DNA of 64,000 nt, taken from contig NC_073308.1 in the NCBI RefSeq assembly GCF_027595985.1, positions 17,568,005-17,632,004 of the forward strand, in the 5' to 3' direction. The notes under the pieces are model-generated. The model did no database searches, had not been told where the DNA came from, and saw only the letters and a program-made list of their open reading frames with translations. The first letter of the stretch is position 1. Every line of letters begins with the position of its first letter. This document shows, piece by piece, positions 51,661 through 63,925 of this stretch. This DNA is from Sorex araneus (Eukaryota; Chordata; Mammalia; Eulipotyphla; Soricidae). The translations under genes were made by a program, and so were the position numbers.

Positions 51661-52735
51661 TAAATGCAGTCATTCTATATCTGTCATAAGAAAACATAGG
51701 CAAATCTCTCCATGACATGAAAGCTCAAGGCATCTTCAAAGATGAAACAGCGCTGACCAAGCAAGTGGAAGCAAAAATTAACAAATGGGACTACATTAAG
51801 CTTCTGCACTTCAAAAGAAACTGTGACCAAGATACAAAGACAGTCCATACAAGTGAAAAAACTGTTCACCTAATACTCATCTGATAAGGGGTTAATAACA
51901 AAGATATATAAGGCTGTTCCTGTAAAGTTCCTGTAGAACTTTACAGGAAAAAACCATCCAAACCCATCAAAAATTGGAGAGAGGGGCTGGAGCAATAGCA
52001 CAGCAGGTAGGGCATTTGCCTTGCATGCGGCTGACCTGGGTTTGATTCCCAGCATCCCATATGGTCCCCCGGACACTGCCAGGAGTAACTCCTGAGTGCA
52101 TAAGCCAGGAGTAACCCCTGAGCATCGCTGGGTGTGACCCAAAAAGAAAAAAAATGGAGAGAATAAATGAACAGAATCTTCCTCAAAGAAGAAATTCGAA
52201 TGGCCAAAAGGCACGTGAAAAAATGTTCTACACCACTAATCATCAGGGAGATACAAATCAAAACAACAATGAGATATCATCTCATGCCACAGAGACTGGC
52301 ACACATACAAATGGACAAGAACAACCAGTGCTGGCGTGGATGCAGGGAGAAAGGGACCCTCATTCATTGCTGGTGGGAATGCTGAATGGTCCAGCTTTTT
52401 GGGAAAACAATATGGATATTCATCAAAAAATTAGAAATTGAGCTCCCATTTGACTCAGCAATACCACTTCTGGGAATATACCCTGGGGGTCCAAAAACAA
52501 ACAGTATAAACACCATCTGTACTTCTATGTTCATTGTAGCACTATTCACAGTAGCCAGAATCTGGAAACAACCCAAGTGTCCTAGAACAGATGTATAGAT
52601 AAGGAAACTATGGTACATCTACACAATAGAATACTACACAGCTGTTAAGAAAATGAGGTCATGAAATTTGCCTATAAATGCATAGACTTGGAGAGTATCA
52701 TGCTGAGTGAGATCAAGTGTGACATTCTTAAGACA
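51661..52735 (+). mobile_element. L1 ORF2 3' part, sense (inverted 5' half), interrupted by a SINE
   Basis: ORF2 text from catgaaagctcaaggcatct through ggaatactacacagctgtta, ending ggagagtatcatgctgagtg. It lines up with 45058-45680 of the other L1. A SINE (51983-52150) interrupts it. A 14-bp perfect hairpin lies at 51917-51949. Together with 50991-51660 it has the layout of one L1 whose 5' half was inverted on insertion. Confidence 0.88.
51983..52150 (+). mobile_element. SOR-like SINE, sense, nested in L1
   Basis: ggggctggagcaatagcaca, ggcatttgccttgcatgcgg, gtttgattcccagcatccca and gctgggtgtgacccaaaaag. Target duplication aaa(t)tggagaga at 51971-51982 and 52151-52161. Confidence 0.93.
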
Positions 52736-52794
52736 AGAGACTCAATAGGACCTCTGGCAGGCAAGCTTAGAGCACTTCACTGGAGAACTTATCT

Positions 52795-53135
52795 GGGTTT
52801 TTGTTCTTGAGGTTCCCTACATATGTTGGATATTAAACCCTTATCAGACACTAAGATTGCAAATATTTTCACCTCTATGGGTTGTCTATTCATTCTGTGG
52901 ATGGTTGCCTGCACTGTGTAGAAACTTTGTAGTTAGATATAGTACCACTTTTGCTTCTGTTACCTTTGCTTTGGGATCAAATCAATAAAAGAAAGTCATT
53001 GTCAAAACCAATATCATGGAACTTACCCTGTGTTTTATCCCTAGGAGTCTTAGAATTTCAGGCCACATATTCATATATTTAATCCATTTTGAGTTCATTC
53101 TGAGTATAAGATAGGAGTCTAGTACATATATGTGA
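52795..53135 (-). mobile_element. Ancient eutherian L1 ORF2 fragment, antisense
   Basis: The plus strand reads ttggatattaaacccttatc, gatggttgcctgcactgtgt, cctttgctttgggatcaaat and ttaatccattttgagttcat, the familiar antisense text of old mammalian L1s. It is distinct from the younger shrew L1 next to it. Confidence 0.85.
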
Positions 53136-53191
53136 AGAAATGCAAGCACTCTGGAAGCCATCTGTGACTCTCATGATCACTTATAACAGCC

Positions 53192-53237
<46 letters not shown>
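53192..53237. repeat. (CA)n microsatellite
   Basis: About 22 CA units, uninterrupted. Confidence 0.96.
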
Positions 53238-53240
<3 letters not shown>

Positions 53241-53639
53241 CAATGCCCTCATTATCTGTGAAGATAATGGCAGAGACGGGATGGGGTGATGCCCAGATGC
53301 CATGGAAGAGCAGGATGTGGCCAAGCATGAGGGGTGAGGGGAGAAGTCTGAGAGCCCCTTGCGGCCTTTGGGAGCTAATTCTGCAGACCCACCATCTCGG
53401 ACTCCATGAGAACAAATATTCCTGCTGCTAATGCCACCTGGTTTGTGATGTTTGGTACAGATGAGAGAGCAAAAAGCAGACGTGGTCTCACCCTTGAGAC
53501 TACCTTTCAGTAACAACACAACTAGAATTACCTTCGTGCTCACTCATGTGAGGGAAAAGCCCTCACAAACCAAACCCCAAACCAGCATTTTTTTTTTTTA
53601 CTTATGCTGATGTTATCATCATGTTCTGCTACTGAATTT

Positions 53640-53812
53640 CTTTATTTTTCTTTCTTTTTCAGCCACACCTGGCAGTGCTGAGGGCTTATTTCTGGATACG
53701 TGCTCAGGGATCGCTTGTGGTGGGCTCAGGGACCATATGGGATGCCGGGGACTAAACCTAGGTCAGCCTGTAGAAAGTAGGCCTTAGCCGCTGTACTGTC
53801 TTTCTGACCCTT
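53640..53812 (-). mobile_element. SINE
   Basis: Minus-oriented: cagccacacctggcagtgct, cgtgctcagggatcgcttgt, catatgggatgccggggact, then gtactgtctttctgaccc. Confidence 0.78.
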
Positions 53813-53814
53813 GC

Positions 53815-55580
53815 ATGTTAAGCATATGCTGAGAAATGATAATTTGTGATCAGTGTTAACCAACAAGTCAAATGCTGACACTGGTGGGTGGCAAGTATCA
53901 CAGGAGCCAGGGGCATGCTACAGGAGAGTGGGAGGGAGAGTTAGAACCTGTTGGGCCTGGCCAATATGAGGAACATGGGAAAACTGCCTGGAATTGAGTT
54001 GAGGAGAAGTGTTGGCTAGTTCCACTGCTGGCAAGAGATTGCAGGGGTGGTAGGAAAGGAGGGAAAGGAGTGTCCATCTGGAATCAAGTGGCAGAAGTAC
54101 AGGGCAGCAAGAAAGTAATAGCAGAGCTACACAAAGATGCACGTGGGTTCCTAACAACACAAAAGACAAAGTGCTTTGGGGGGCGAGAAGGAAAATGGGG
54201 CACATGAGTGTGAGACACAGAAGAAAGTGATTGAGCGGAGGGAGTATGAGAGGCCGTGAAGATGACTCCAATTGAGCCTTAAGTGTTGAGCAAATGGCCT
54301 GGACTCTCTCTTAATGTTGAACCCAGACACTGCAAGAACAACAGAAGTTCATTCCCCTGCAGAGAAACCTTTAGGGACTAGAGACTCACAGCAGTCCCGT
54401 GGACACTCTGCAGTAACTGATTCTCTGTGATGGTCACACTGCTTGTCTTTGTCACTCCTGTCCATCCCATCCCCATGAGCGGCAGTCGCCCTGCCTGGCC
54501 TCCCAAAACCAATCAAGAGACGAGACTCTCTTGTGTTCAATGTCTTCCATGAATGCATGTTTGGGTTTGGGGGGGGAAATAAAGCTCTGCTTCCTGGAGT
54601 TTCTGTTCTATAGTCTTATAGGACTAGGAAATTAAGAACTTGACAGATCTTTTAATTATCATTTGGAGAAAATAAATTCTGTATTCCCTTTTATTCCTGG
54701 TTTTATTTGGGGGGGGGGTGGAGGGACAAGTCATCTAAGGAAATATGAATGGAATCTACTATTAAAAGGAAAAAATCTAACCATATGCAGTCTGGGAACA
54801 ATATAATGTACTTTTGTATTTATTATGGAATTTACCAAAGTCAAAGCTCAATGGTTTCATTTTGGGAGGGAAGGGGCTGATGATTTCAGAAATTGATTAT
54901 TTTTCTTTGGTTGCCAGAAATCAAAATGTTCTGAATTCTTTGCAGCTGATTCTGGTCAGGAGCAGAGAGAAAAGGAGGCGACCGGCCCCTGGCTCTGCAT
55001 TTCCTGGACTGAGGATGGAGGAGTCAGTAAGCCCAAGGCTCCTCACACCAAAGCCAGTTTCAATGCCTGGAGGTAAGAGACGCACTCCAAAACTGAGACA
55101 AAAAAAGCACGATGATTTAAAAATCTTTAGAGCAATTTCAGCCACAGGACGCCTTTCTATTGTTCTTGCAGTAGGTGCACAGTGTTTACTCTCTCTCCAG
55201 CTCAGTGTAACCCCCTTCCCTGGAAACAGTCACACTGATTCCCCAGAGAGAGCTGCGGACTACCCCAGTGAGGTTATGGCACAAAGGCAGCAAGTACTCA
55301 CTCATGGTGATGAGAATCTGGGGAAAAGTGAACCATCCTCTTGTTACTGACTGGGCCGGGACTGGTCACCTGAAAGGGATTTTAAACCAAAAGTAAGTCC
55401 CAGGTGCGTCATTGGCACTGACAGTGAGACAGCAAGAAATCTAGACCCTCTTGTGGGAATGACTTGCAGATGGGAAGAGGCCATTAAGCAGCCTCAGAAG
55501 CTAAGGCAGGAATGCAGGAACTAAACGTCTAAGGAAACTCTTGAGGAATGCTCCACTTACTGGCTTAATGAGTTCCTCTG
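53815..55580. other. No recognised feature
   Basis: Holds a G run near 54709-54717 and a 178-codon plus-strand frame (54814-55350) without recognisable domain. I recognise no repeat family and no GPATCH2 exon. Confidence 0.4.
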
Positions 55581-55599
55581 CTAAAGTTTTTAAATTATT

Positions 55600-55787
55600 G
55601 GGGCTGGAGCGATGGCACAGCAGGTAGGGCATTTGCCTTGCACTCGGCTAACCTGGGTTCGAATCCCAGCATCCCATAAGGTCCCCTGAGCACTGCCAGG
55701 AGTAATTCCTGAGTGCATGAACCAGGAGTAACCCCTGTGCATCTCTGGGTGTGACCCAAAAAGCAAAACAAACAAAAAACTAAATAC
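55600..55787 (+). mobile_element. SOR-like SINE, sense
   Basis: ggggctggagcgatggcaca, ctgggttcgaatcccagcat, gtgcatgaaccaggagtaac, then gggtgtgacccaaaaagc and an A-rich tail. Target duplication agtttttaaattatt / agttttaaaattatt (55585-55599 and 55788-55802). Confidence 0.93.
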
Positions 55788-55849
55788 AGTTTTAAAATTA
55801 TTTTTGGCAGCAAGAGGCCAGGGTCCCCCCTGTGTGATTCTTGGCCCAG

Positions 55850-55990
55850 GGGCTGGTGGTTCAGTGCAAGGGTCTAAGAATATTGGGGCCACCTCAGTGG
55901 TTCTTGGGGTCTCCAGGCCACATCTGAGAAGACTGAGGGACCATATGGCAACAGGTATTGACCGGGTTCGGTGTATGAAACACCTCAACT
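55850..55990 (-). mobile_element. Degraded SINE
   Basis: Minus-oriented traces: ttggggccacctcagtggtt, gagggaccatatggcaacag and ggtattgaccgggttcggtg. Confidence 0.5.
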
Positions 55991-56696
55991 GCTGAAATCT
56001 CTAAGACCCCAATTTAAGACTTTAAAAAAGTGACTTCCCCTAGACCACTGGCTCTTATCTCCAAATACAGTAGAGTAGTGTGAATGTTTATAGATTTGCG
56101 AGAAAGAGGAAGCTAGCTCATAGAGTGGAAGCACACGCTTTGCATTGTTGAGGTCTCAGCTGGATCCTGGTGATGGCATGCTTCCTCTCTTACACTCCAG
56201 CACTGTGAGGTGTGGCCCTGATCACCCCAAGCTCAGCTGGGCTTGAGTAACACTGACTAGTCAGGCTCAAGCATGGGACCATCCGCCTGCTGAGACAAGT
56301 ACTGCTGGGTGTGGCCCTCGGCGTGTGGGCACAGCTTGGTATACCTTGCCCCCAAATTAGGGGTCGTACTAAGATTAGTGGTGAGAAAATAGTTCCAAGG
56401 ACCAACATACTTGGAGTTGATTCCTAAATATAAATGCATGCATTGAAATGGCCACCATCACCTAAGTTCTGGAAAGCATGAGCAGACGTCTGTAGAGTGA
56501 CCCCAGTAAATGAGGAATTACCCATGTCTATATAGAATAAAATGCGGCTTCACCTCAGATAGAAATACCGTATTCTTGTATTTTGAAATAAAATGACATT
56601 GTGTGATGAGCTTTTTACAACCATCTCTGGTCTTCCTATGGCTGTTACAAAGAGTCCTTAGGGACCCTGAGCTGGCAGAAATAAATGAGCATCACA

Positions 56697-56878
56697 CAGG
56701 GGCAGGAGAGGTAGCATGGGGATTTAAGACACTTGCCTTGCATGTGATTGACCTGCTTTCATCCCTGGCACTGTACAGTGTCCCCCAAGCACCAGCAGGG
56801 GGTCACAGTTGAGCACAGAACCAGGAAAAACCCTGGAGCACTGCCAGGTATGGCCCCTCAAAGCAAAGCAAAACAAAA
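56697..56878 (+). mobile_element. SINE, sense
   Basis: caggggcaggagaggtagca, gacacttgccttgcatgtga, ctttcatccctggcactgta and ggagcactgccaggtatggc, then an A-rich tail. Confidence 0.78.
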
Positions 56879-56879
56879 C

Positions 56880-58600
56880 AAGGATGTACCCTCACATTTC
56901 CCAAGGCACATGATCACAGCAAAAAGGGTGCAGTCACAGTGAAAGAACAGCCCTCTCTAGGGACACCGAGGCCCTTAAAATCCAGAATGGGGAGAGCCAC
57001 ACAGAGGAGAGATGTGGTACCCCTTGGCCTGAGCGGATTTCCTCTCATCCCCAGGGGTGGGAGCTCCACACTCTGAAATGCTGAGAGAGGCCCAGATGTT
57101 GGACATGGAGAAGACCCCCCGAGTCAGGACACGACAGGGACACAGGTGGCTCCACTCCAGGGGCCCATCCTGTATTCACCTCCAAATGAGGTCTTCATGC
57201 TCTGGCCATGGGGATCCCAGGGATACCGTAATCCATTTTCCACGCCGCGGCTCTGCGCAGGGCCGAGTGGGCCTATGTCATGCTTTGTTAGAGTTTCATG
57301 ATCACATTATCTCCTGGTGGACCTGACACTTTTATTCAGTTTACAGTATGTTCTGTGTACAGGCAACTTATTTCCTTTGCCAGGGCTGCTGACAACCTTT
57401 TCCACACTATATTAATCTTGTTTACTGACTTTATCTCGGTACAAATATCAGAAAACTGAACTTTTTATCTCAGAGAAAGAATAAACAACGTGTTGACAGA
57501 GGCAGAAGCTATTTTCAGGGCTAAAATTGCTTGTTTACCTGATTCCACACATATGGAAAAAAATGTTAAAGGCTTGCTCTGGCTTGAAATACATAATCTG
57601 AAATTTAATAAATGAAGAAATTTCAACGACATCCATGTGATAAATTGCCTGATGAAAACAATGCAACTGAATACAATAAAACAGAATTTGTAACTAATTT
57701 ATACCACAATACAAATGTAAGCTTTCAATCTGGTCAGAATTAATCATACAACGTATTTCTCAGAAATCTCTTTCTCTTTCCCTCTCTCTCTCCTTGTCTC
57801 TCTCTCTTCCTCCCTCTCTCTCTCATACCCCGCCCACATACATACACACACATACACACAGTATGCACTCAATTCAGTTCAACTCAAATGCTGAAGAGAA
57901 CTTATAAAAATGTACAGAATCAAAAGTACATATTGAAATGACTTCACTCTTTACTGAATCCATGATCCTTTTCAAAATAATAGAGGGGACTAGACTTCAC
58001 ATTTCAAATCAATTTTTGTTTCACCTTTAAAGATTTGCAAACATGCTTAATTGGAAATTTATGAAAATGAAGAAAGCAACTTGTAGGCTGAAACATAGCC
58101 ATCTCAGGGTCACCATTAGGGATAGAATGTTTTTCCAAGAGAAAAATTTTGGTCTGTTGGTGAACACCCACCCTTCTGGAAATTTATAAACAAGAGCTGA
58201 ACATAGAATTCAGCTTGCAGTAGCCAGACTTATCCTGGACTTGTATGTATTTCCAATGTGAAAACATAAGTGTAGTGAGATTGATTATGCAAAATATATC
58301 CAAGTTAGAAATGAATGCTTTCCAAAATGTTTTGGAATCTTTTCTAATATTTTATAGTTTAGGGCCATATATATAAAACTGAAGCAATTTTGATCAATAA
58401 TATTGATTTCCAGGAAATAACTATGCATATTGATTTACTTATTTTCCCCAAAATATGCATTTATTACTCTAAAAGTCTGATAAATAAAACATAATTTTTT
58501 AAAAAATTATATTTTTATATATCAAAAATTATCCTAGTAAAATATTTGGTAAAAGTATATTTTATTCCACAAGATAAAGGAATAGATAATTTTCATGTCA
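56880..58600. other. No recognised gene; (TC)n/(CA)n tract at 57768-57862
   Basis: A pyrimidine-rich tract followed by cacaca/tacaca simple sequence is the only structure I see. The rest is AT-rich unique-looking DNA. Confidence 0.5.
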
Positions 58601-58612
58601 AACAGTATCTTA

Positions 58613-58886
58613 TAATGGACCAAACATGATGGCCTCTCAGTGTCTGTGTTGCAAGCTATAATGCCCAAAAGTAGAGAGAGAGCATGGGGAATATTGTCTG
58701 CCATGGAGGCAGGGGGAGGGTGAGAAAGGAGGGGTATACCCGGGATATTGGTGGTGGGGAATGTGCACTGGTGAAGGTCTGGGTGTTTGATCATTGTGTG
58801 AGTGTAACCCAAACATGAAAGCTTGTAACTATCTCACGGTGATTCAATAAAATTTAAAAAATTAAAAAAACAAAACAAAACAAAAT
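58613..58886 (+). mobile_element. L1 3' UTR only, 5'-truncated, sense
   Basis: ggaccaaacatgatggcctc, ccatggaggcagggggaggg, cactggtgaaggtctgggtg, catgaaagcttgtaactatc, ggtgattcaataaaattt and an A-rich tail. Target duplication agtatctta (58604-58612 and 58887-58895). This is the best reference copy of the local L1 3' end. Confidence 0.92.
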
Positions 58887-58895
58887 AGTATCTTA

Positions 58896-59714
58896 ATCTC
58901 CGATTATTATTTGTTACTACTTTAGAGATAATCCTTTATGCAATTTACCAATATTTATTGATGATAATCTTAGATATTACCTTATATGCTCTTACTTTTT
59001 GAAATTCATTTGTTAAATATTTCTATAGCAATAGTAACCCCAGTCCTTTTTTGTGTCTAATATATAATAAGTTAAATTTGCATTTATCACTATTAATCAT
59101 TAAATTAAAAAATCCATTTAAAGCTAGAAAGGAACAGATGTTCTCGGGACCATCCTGCATTTGTATTAACTCCAAAGGCATTTTGAGGAAGTGGAATAAG
59201 TTGTAATTCTTAGAAAGGATCCAGGACTCAGTATTTGTTACTAGAGTTGACAATCAAGTTATCAAACTCAGAAAATACAAATATTTAAGTGAAAGGAGAA
59301 AATTTAAAACCAGTTATACGAATTCTACTTTCAAAATTCCTAAGGTCAAGTAGTGCTGATGTACTAAAGTTCACTAAAGTTCACTAAATGATTCCATTGC
59401 CCTCAGACAAAAGGCAACCTATGATCTCAGCAATAAAAATGAGTTTATTTGGAAACAACAATGCAAGAGCAAAAGAAAAGAGCAATTTTGTGGAACTACC
59501 CCAGCACTGCTGAGAACAAATGCCAGCAGGCCTCCTTTTATGAAGCTTATTGGGTCTTTCTTGAGGCACAGGGACACCATCACTTTTTTCCAGGAGAAGG
59601 TTGGCATCATCACCTCCCCTAAAGAGGCCAATGCACGGTAGTCTGCTCCTAGCCTCATCTAAATTAGATCTCTGTATATTAACCAGTACATCACCACCAA
59701 CAAACTGCACCAGA
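58896..59714. other. No recognised feature
   Basis: AT-rich unique-looking sequence. The minus-strand frame at 59384-59875 overlaps the SINE that follows. Confidence 0.45.
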
Positions 59715-59880
59715 TAGAGGCCAGGGCAATAATACAGCAGGTAAAAGTGTACTATTGCTGACTCAGGTTTGACCAGCACACCACATGGTCTCTTAAGCCC
59801 ACCAGGGCTTACCCTTGATCTCATAGCCAGGAGTAAGCTCTGAGCAATGGTGGGTGTGACTCCAAAACAAAACAAAAAAG
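59715..59880 (+). mobile_element. SINE, sense
   Basis: aggccagggcaataatacag, ccacatggtctcttaagccc, ctcatagccaggagtaagct and ggtgggtgtgactccaaaac, then an A-rich tail. Imperfect target duplication tgcaccagata / tgcatcaaata. Confidence 0.72.
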
Positions 59881-59981
59881 TGCATCAAATAAATGTTCAC
59901 AAGATTACATTAAAGCCATTTCTTATTCTTCTAGCATTTATTAACACCAATTTTATGACTTTCTCAAACACTCAAACATTT

Positions 59982-60147
59982 TTGCTTTTTTGGGTCACAC
60001 CCGGTGATGCACAGGGGTCACTTCTGGTCTGCACTCAGGAATTACCCCTGGTGATGCTCAGGGGACCATATAGGATGCTGGGAATCGAACCTGGGTAGGC
60101 CTTATGCAAGGCAAATGCCCTACCTGCTGTGCTATCCGCTCCAGCCC
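59982..60147 (-). mobile_element. SOR-like SINE, antisense
   Basis: Near consensus: gggtcacacccggtgatgca, gcactcaggaattacccctg, gggaatcgaacctgggtagg, then tatccgctccagcccc. Confidence 0.9.
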
Positions 60148-60149
60148 CC

Positions 60150-61662
60150 TTGTTTTCTATCTCTTTTTGCCTTCTGTGTTACCAAACCCACAGCTTTCTA
60201 ACCCATTCTTTGGCAGGAGAATAAATCTCTTCTATCAAGTAAACTTGATGAAAGGAGATAGAACTGTTTTGGACGGTTCCTAGAGAGACTGTTGGGACGG
60301 ATGCTGCCCCATTCACATTCTCAATGATCAAGACCCCTTCTGTGAGGAGTCAAGCTCCCAGTTCCCATATACATTCCAGAAACCACCATCCCACCCTCCC
60401 TCCCTTTAGTTAGATTTTGTTCTTCAAGTGCTAGTAATGCAAGATTGGTGACATCAGGCCATTGGTTCTGTTCAAAGTTCCCAGGTTCTTCAGTATTTTC
60501 AAGAATTAAAAGGTTGATTAATAAGGATGCTCAGACTCAAAAGTTGGAAAGATAAGAAAGGTCTATTAAAAAGTAAGGAAAAAAATCCCCAGCTGGGGGG
60601 AACTTAATATAGTACTAACTTAAGTATGGTTCATTTTGTGAAGGTTTTTTTTTTTTAATAGGAAAACTGGATCTTTGTGCTACTTATTAAATGACAAGAA
60701 TGTTACAGAGAATTCAAGGACTTTACAGAGCATGTCTGGCTAATTTAGGGCCTTTTCTATGCTCTATGTGACTATATGCTTGTGTATTCCCCATTATCCC
60801 TTAGTTTCCTATGAGCCTAAGGTCTGGGCCAGAGTCTATGATCTTGGGAAACTGTTAACTTCCCATTCTCAGAACGAGCCCAGGAAATTGAAGGAATGTT
60901 TAAAATGTGGAATGGGGGCTGCAGCTGGCAAGGGGAAACTGAGGCTTCCTCTCTCTGGTGAGCTTCAGGACCTACAATAACCAGCTCTGTGGATGGAAGG
61001 GATGGTCGGGGTAGCAGGTGCCCTTCCCAAAGGAAGGCCTTTCAGTTTGTTGGTGTTGGTCTGTCCATCGCTAGGCCGGCTCCGGCTCGGAGGGTGGCTC
61101 TGTTTGTGCCCTTCACCCCTGAGCCAGCACCCAGAAGTTTCCTGCTTCTCTAAGGACTGTTATAATTTGAAGTCCACTTCTCTAAGAAAGACAGAAGCAT
61201 TAATTACTTGGTAGGTTCTGCAGGAAAATGAAGGTGTCAGGTCTATGTGACAGATATTTAGGAAAATAGGCTTAAAGATAAGACTTTAAGCCCTCAGGGA
61301 GGAGAATGGAGGGGTGGAAGGAAATGGATTGTAGCGCCCATCCTAACCCATTATAATATTTTAAAAGAATTGGCACAAGAAAGCAATAGTCTTAAAGATT
61401 AGCAGGGATAGATGTTGATTAGTAACTATCAAAAATGAACCCAGGAACTGTTCATCTTTCAGCCCCATAAAGAATAATAAAGATTCTCCAAAAAGGCTTT
61501 CCACTGGGAACCCAAGTTGTGCACGGAAGTTCTAAAATGTTGTTATGAGAAAATTGGAGGAATGAACAACATATTTCCCATCATGTGACTTTTTCTTACA
61601 TGTCATAGGACAAAATGATAAATCCCAATCCAAAAAAGGCACAGTCCTTCTTTGTAGAATAA
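60150..61662. other. No recognised feature
   Basis: Unique-looking sequence with short frames only. Nothing resembling a GPATCH2 exon was found. Confidence 0.42.
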
Positions 61663-62885
61663 TGTTGGTTTGCCCTTCTTCCCTGGCCGCTAGGAGCCTG
61701 TGTTTGTTGATTATCCCCCAACCTGTCAATTACCTTTGTCTCCTGATCAGACTCTGACTTGTAAATATTGTCTTTCTCTTCTCCGTACTGTCCTTTGCAT
61801 CGTTAGCTATTTCAGAGCAATTGCTTTTTGTATGGATACAGGAAGACAGTTAAAAAGACAAGCCTGTGGCTTGGGAGTTGATTGACTTCAGATAATATTA
61901 CCTCCTGGACATCTGCTCTCTTGACTTAAGCCTCAGTTGCCCTTACTTCCTAGGTGCCCCAAAGCAGAGTCCTGGTGAGAGACTGGATGGGCCCAGGGAA
62001 AGCGGTGAGATATGAACTACCCTGGCATGGAAAATGGCCTGGCCGAAGTGCCTTAACTATAAGTGAAGAGCTTGGTCATGAATAAATTTTGTCATGATCC
62101 TAAAAATAATAACTAGATTTGGACCCTGTCGGGGTCTGGAGTGATTAATTTGGTCTGAGCACTGTAGTCTGAGTCAGTACTGATATGTTCCCAGGAGAGT
62201 CACACTACAATCCTAAAAGTGTCTATTACTGTGTCCATACAGAATGATAAATATTAGGAAAGAGAATTAAAGATGTTAATCAAGTTGCAGTCTAAGGAGA
62301 AGGGCTGTTTTGCTTGTGGGCTGCAGGTGGTTGAGAAGACTGGAAACACATTTTGATCACGCTTCCCATGGGGAGGCGTGGTGAGAGAGAAGGAAAGAAG
62401 TGGCGAAGGGGAGAGAAGGAGACACAGAGAAAAACAGAAAGAGGAGTAGATTGAGGGAGACAGAGAGTTTGACGAAGATTGAGGGAGAGACAGAGACGGA
62501 GAGAAGAGACACAGAGTTAGAGGAGAAGGTTGTGAGTTAGAGAGAAGCTGAGAGCTGAGAGTAAGAGTGGCTGGGGAGATTGGAGAGGAGTCATGGAGAG
62601 AGTTGTAGAGCGAGGTAGAGAGAGGGTTAGAGAGAGCTGGGAGAGATGAAAGATTGAATAAATGGCAACTAATCAACAACCAGCTTGGCCCTCGTTCTTC
62701 CTTCGTCTGTCCAAGGCAACAACCGTCCCGAGTGAGAAGTGGCTGAGAGCACCGAACATGGGTGGTGAGAGAGCCACTCCAGAGCCCGCAAACATCCTTT
62801 CATGTGTAGTCCCCGGGCGAAAGGAGAGTATGAGTACGCAGCTCCAGCCCGGGCGTGCCAGAGGGCAAGGAAATCTTATACTTCT
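61663..62885 (+). mobile_element. Solo LTR (endogenous retrovirus-like), copy 2
   Basis: About 1.2 kb starting TGTTGG and homologous to 47399-48480 in the U3 part (ttgtatggatacaggaagac, taagcctcagttgcccttac, gatgggcccaggg). It carries a long purine-rich GAGA stretch (62380-62650) not seen in copy 1, then aaagattgaataaa with AATAAA at 62657-62662 and a CT/GT-rich U5-like end. A gaataa direct repeat (61657-61662 and 62889-62894) may be the target duplication, although the end then lacks the usual CA. No retroviral genes are attached. Confidence 0.68.
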
Positions 62886-62924
62886 GGAGAATAAAATAAC
62901 AGTCAAATCACTATTAAAGCACTG

Positions 62925-63173
62925 TGTAACTGTCACTGTCACCCTGTTGTTCATCGGTTTGCTCAAGTGGGCACCAGTAACGTCCCCATTGTGAGACTTG
63001 TGGTTACTGTTTTTGGCATATCGAATACACCTCGGGTAGCTTGCCAGGCTCGGCCGTGCAGGCGGGATACTCTTGGTAGCTTGCCGGGCTCTCTGAGAGG
63101 GACAGAGGAATCAAACCCAGGTTGGCCGTGTGCAAGGCAAATGCCCTACTCGCTGTGCTATAGCTCCTGCCCC
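62925..63173 (-). mobile_element. RTE-tailed SINE, antisense, full length
   Basis: The plus strand runs taactgtcactgtcaccctg, gcaccagtaacgtccccatt, ggcatatcgaatacacctcg, gccgggctctctgagaggga, then the shared head gcaaggcaaatgccctactc and ctatagctcctgccc. Both the tRNA-like head and the RTE-type tail are present. Confidence 0.9.
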
Positions 63174-63765
63174 ACTCTTAAAGCAACAGGTAAATGTTAG
63201 TTTAGCAGAATGTTAAAACACATACGAAAATGGTGACATGAATGTGTATCATTGGTAAGGTTAAACCAAGTGGTTGCCTTAGCTAAGAAGAGTGAGGGAA
63301 GACAGCATCTCTGGGAGGAAGCTCTCTGTAGTTGCTCTCTCCCTGCTCCAAACCATGTTACTAACATGGCTCACTCTGCTTTCTAAAACTCTGCTTTTCA
63401 CATGTCAGTTTTTCTGTACAGGGTGATCCACAGCTCTGAGTGGAATGAGAAATGCATTCACAGCTCCCAAATGTGGTCTTTACGTTCCAACACAATCCTT
63501 CTCTCCAGCCCCCTCCGAAGCGACAGCTCCCTGATCTAATCCAAAACAGCTCTACTTGATAGTATTCAGTCAAAAGACAGCATAAGTTACCAATTACCTA
63601 TCATGCCTACTCCTATATAAAATGCTGCTTACATTTACTTTATAATAAATAGGATCACTTCCTTTCAGTAGGGATGATTTTTAGTGATATTATTATCTAA
63701 AACCAACCTTTTTAAAACAATTTTTTTAAATGTCATAATCAAGTTCTGAGTTAAAAGACTTTTGC

Positions 63766-63925
63766 AGGGGACCAGAAAGATAGTTTAGTGGGTCAGGCAT
63801 TTGCCTTGCGTATGGCCAACCTGGGTTTGATATCAGCACCATATCTGGAACTGACCAGTTCCCTGAGGTTCACCATGCAGAACCAGGAGTGGGCCACAGC
63901 TGGGTGGCTCAAAAACCAAAAAAGA
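63766..63925 (+). mobile_element. SINE, sense
   Basis: ggggaccagaaagatagttt, ggcatttgccttgcgtatgg, aacctgggtttgatatcagc, then gcagaaccaggagtgggcca with an A-rich tail. Confidence 0.75.

Noticed and set aside
54349-54558. Minus-strand frame with DHHRESV that briefly looked like the missing GPATCH2 exon
   Set aside because: The residues do not follow the expected order and there is no matching splice acceptor and donor with the right phase.
54814-55350. 178-codon plus-strand frame
   Set aside because: No recognisable domain, no splice or promoter context, and a similar-sized frame in the opposite strand. It is likely chance in GC-richer DNA.
47399-62885. One provirus flanked by two LTRs
   Set aside because: The LTRs are strongly diverged, the sequence between them is ordinary SINE/L1 DNA, and no retroviral genes are seen.
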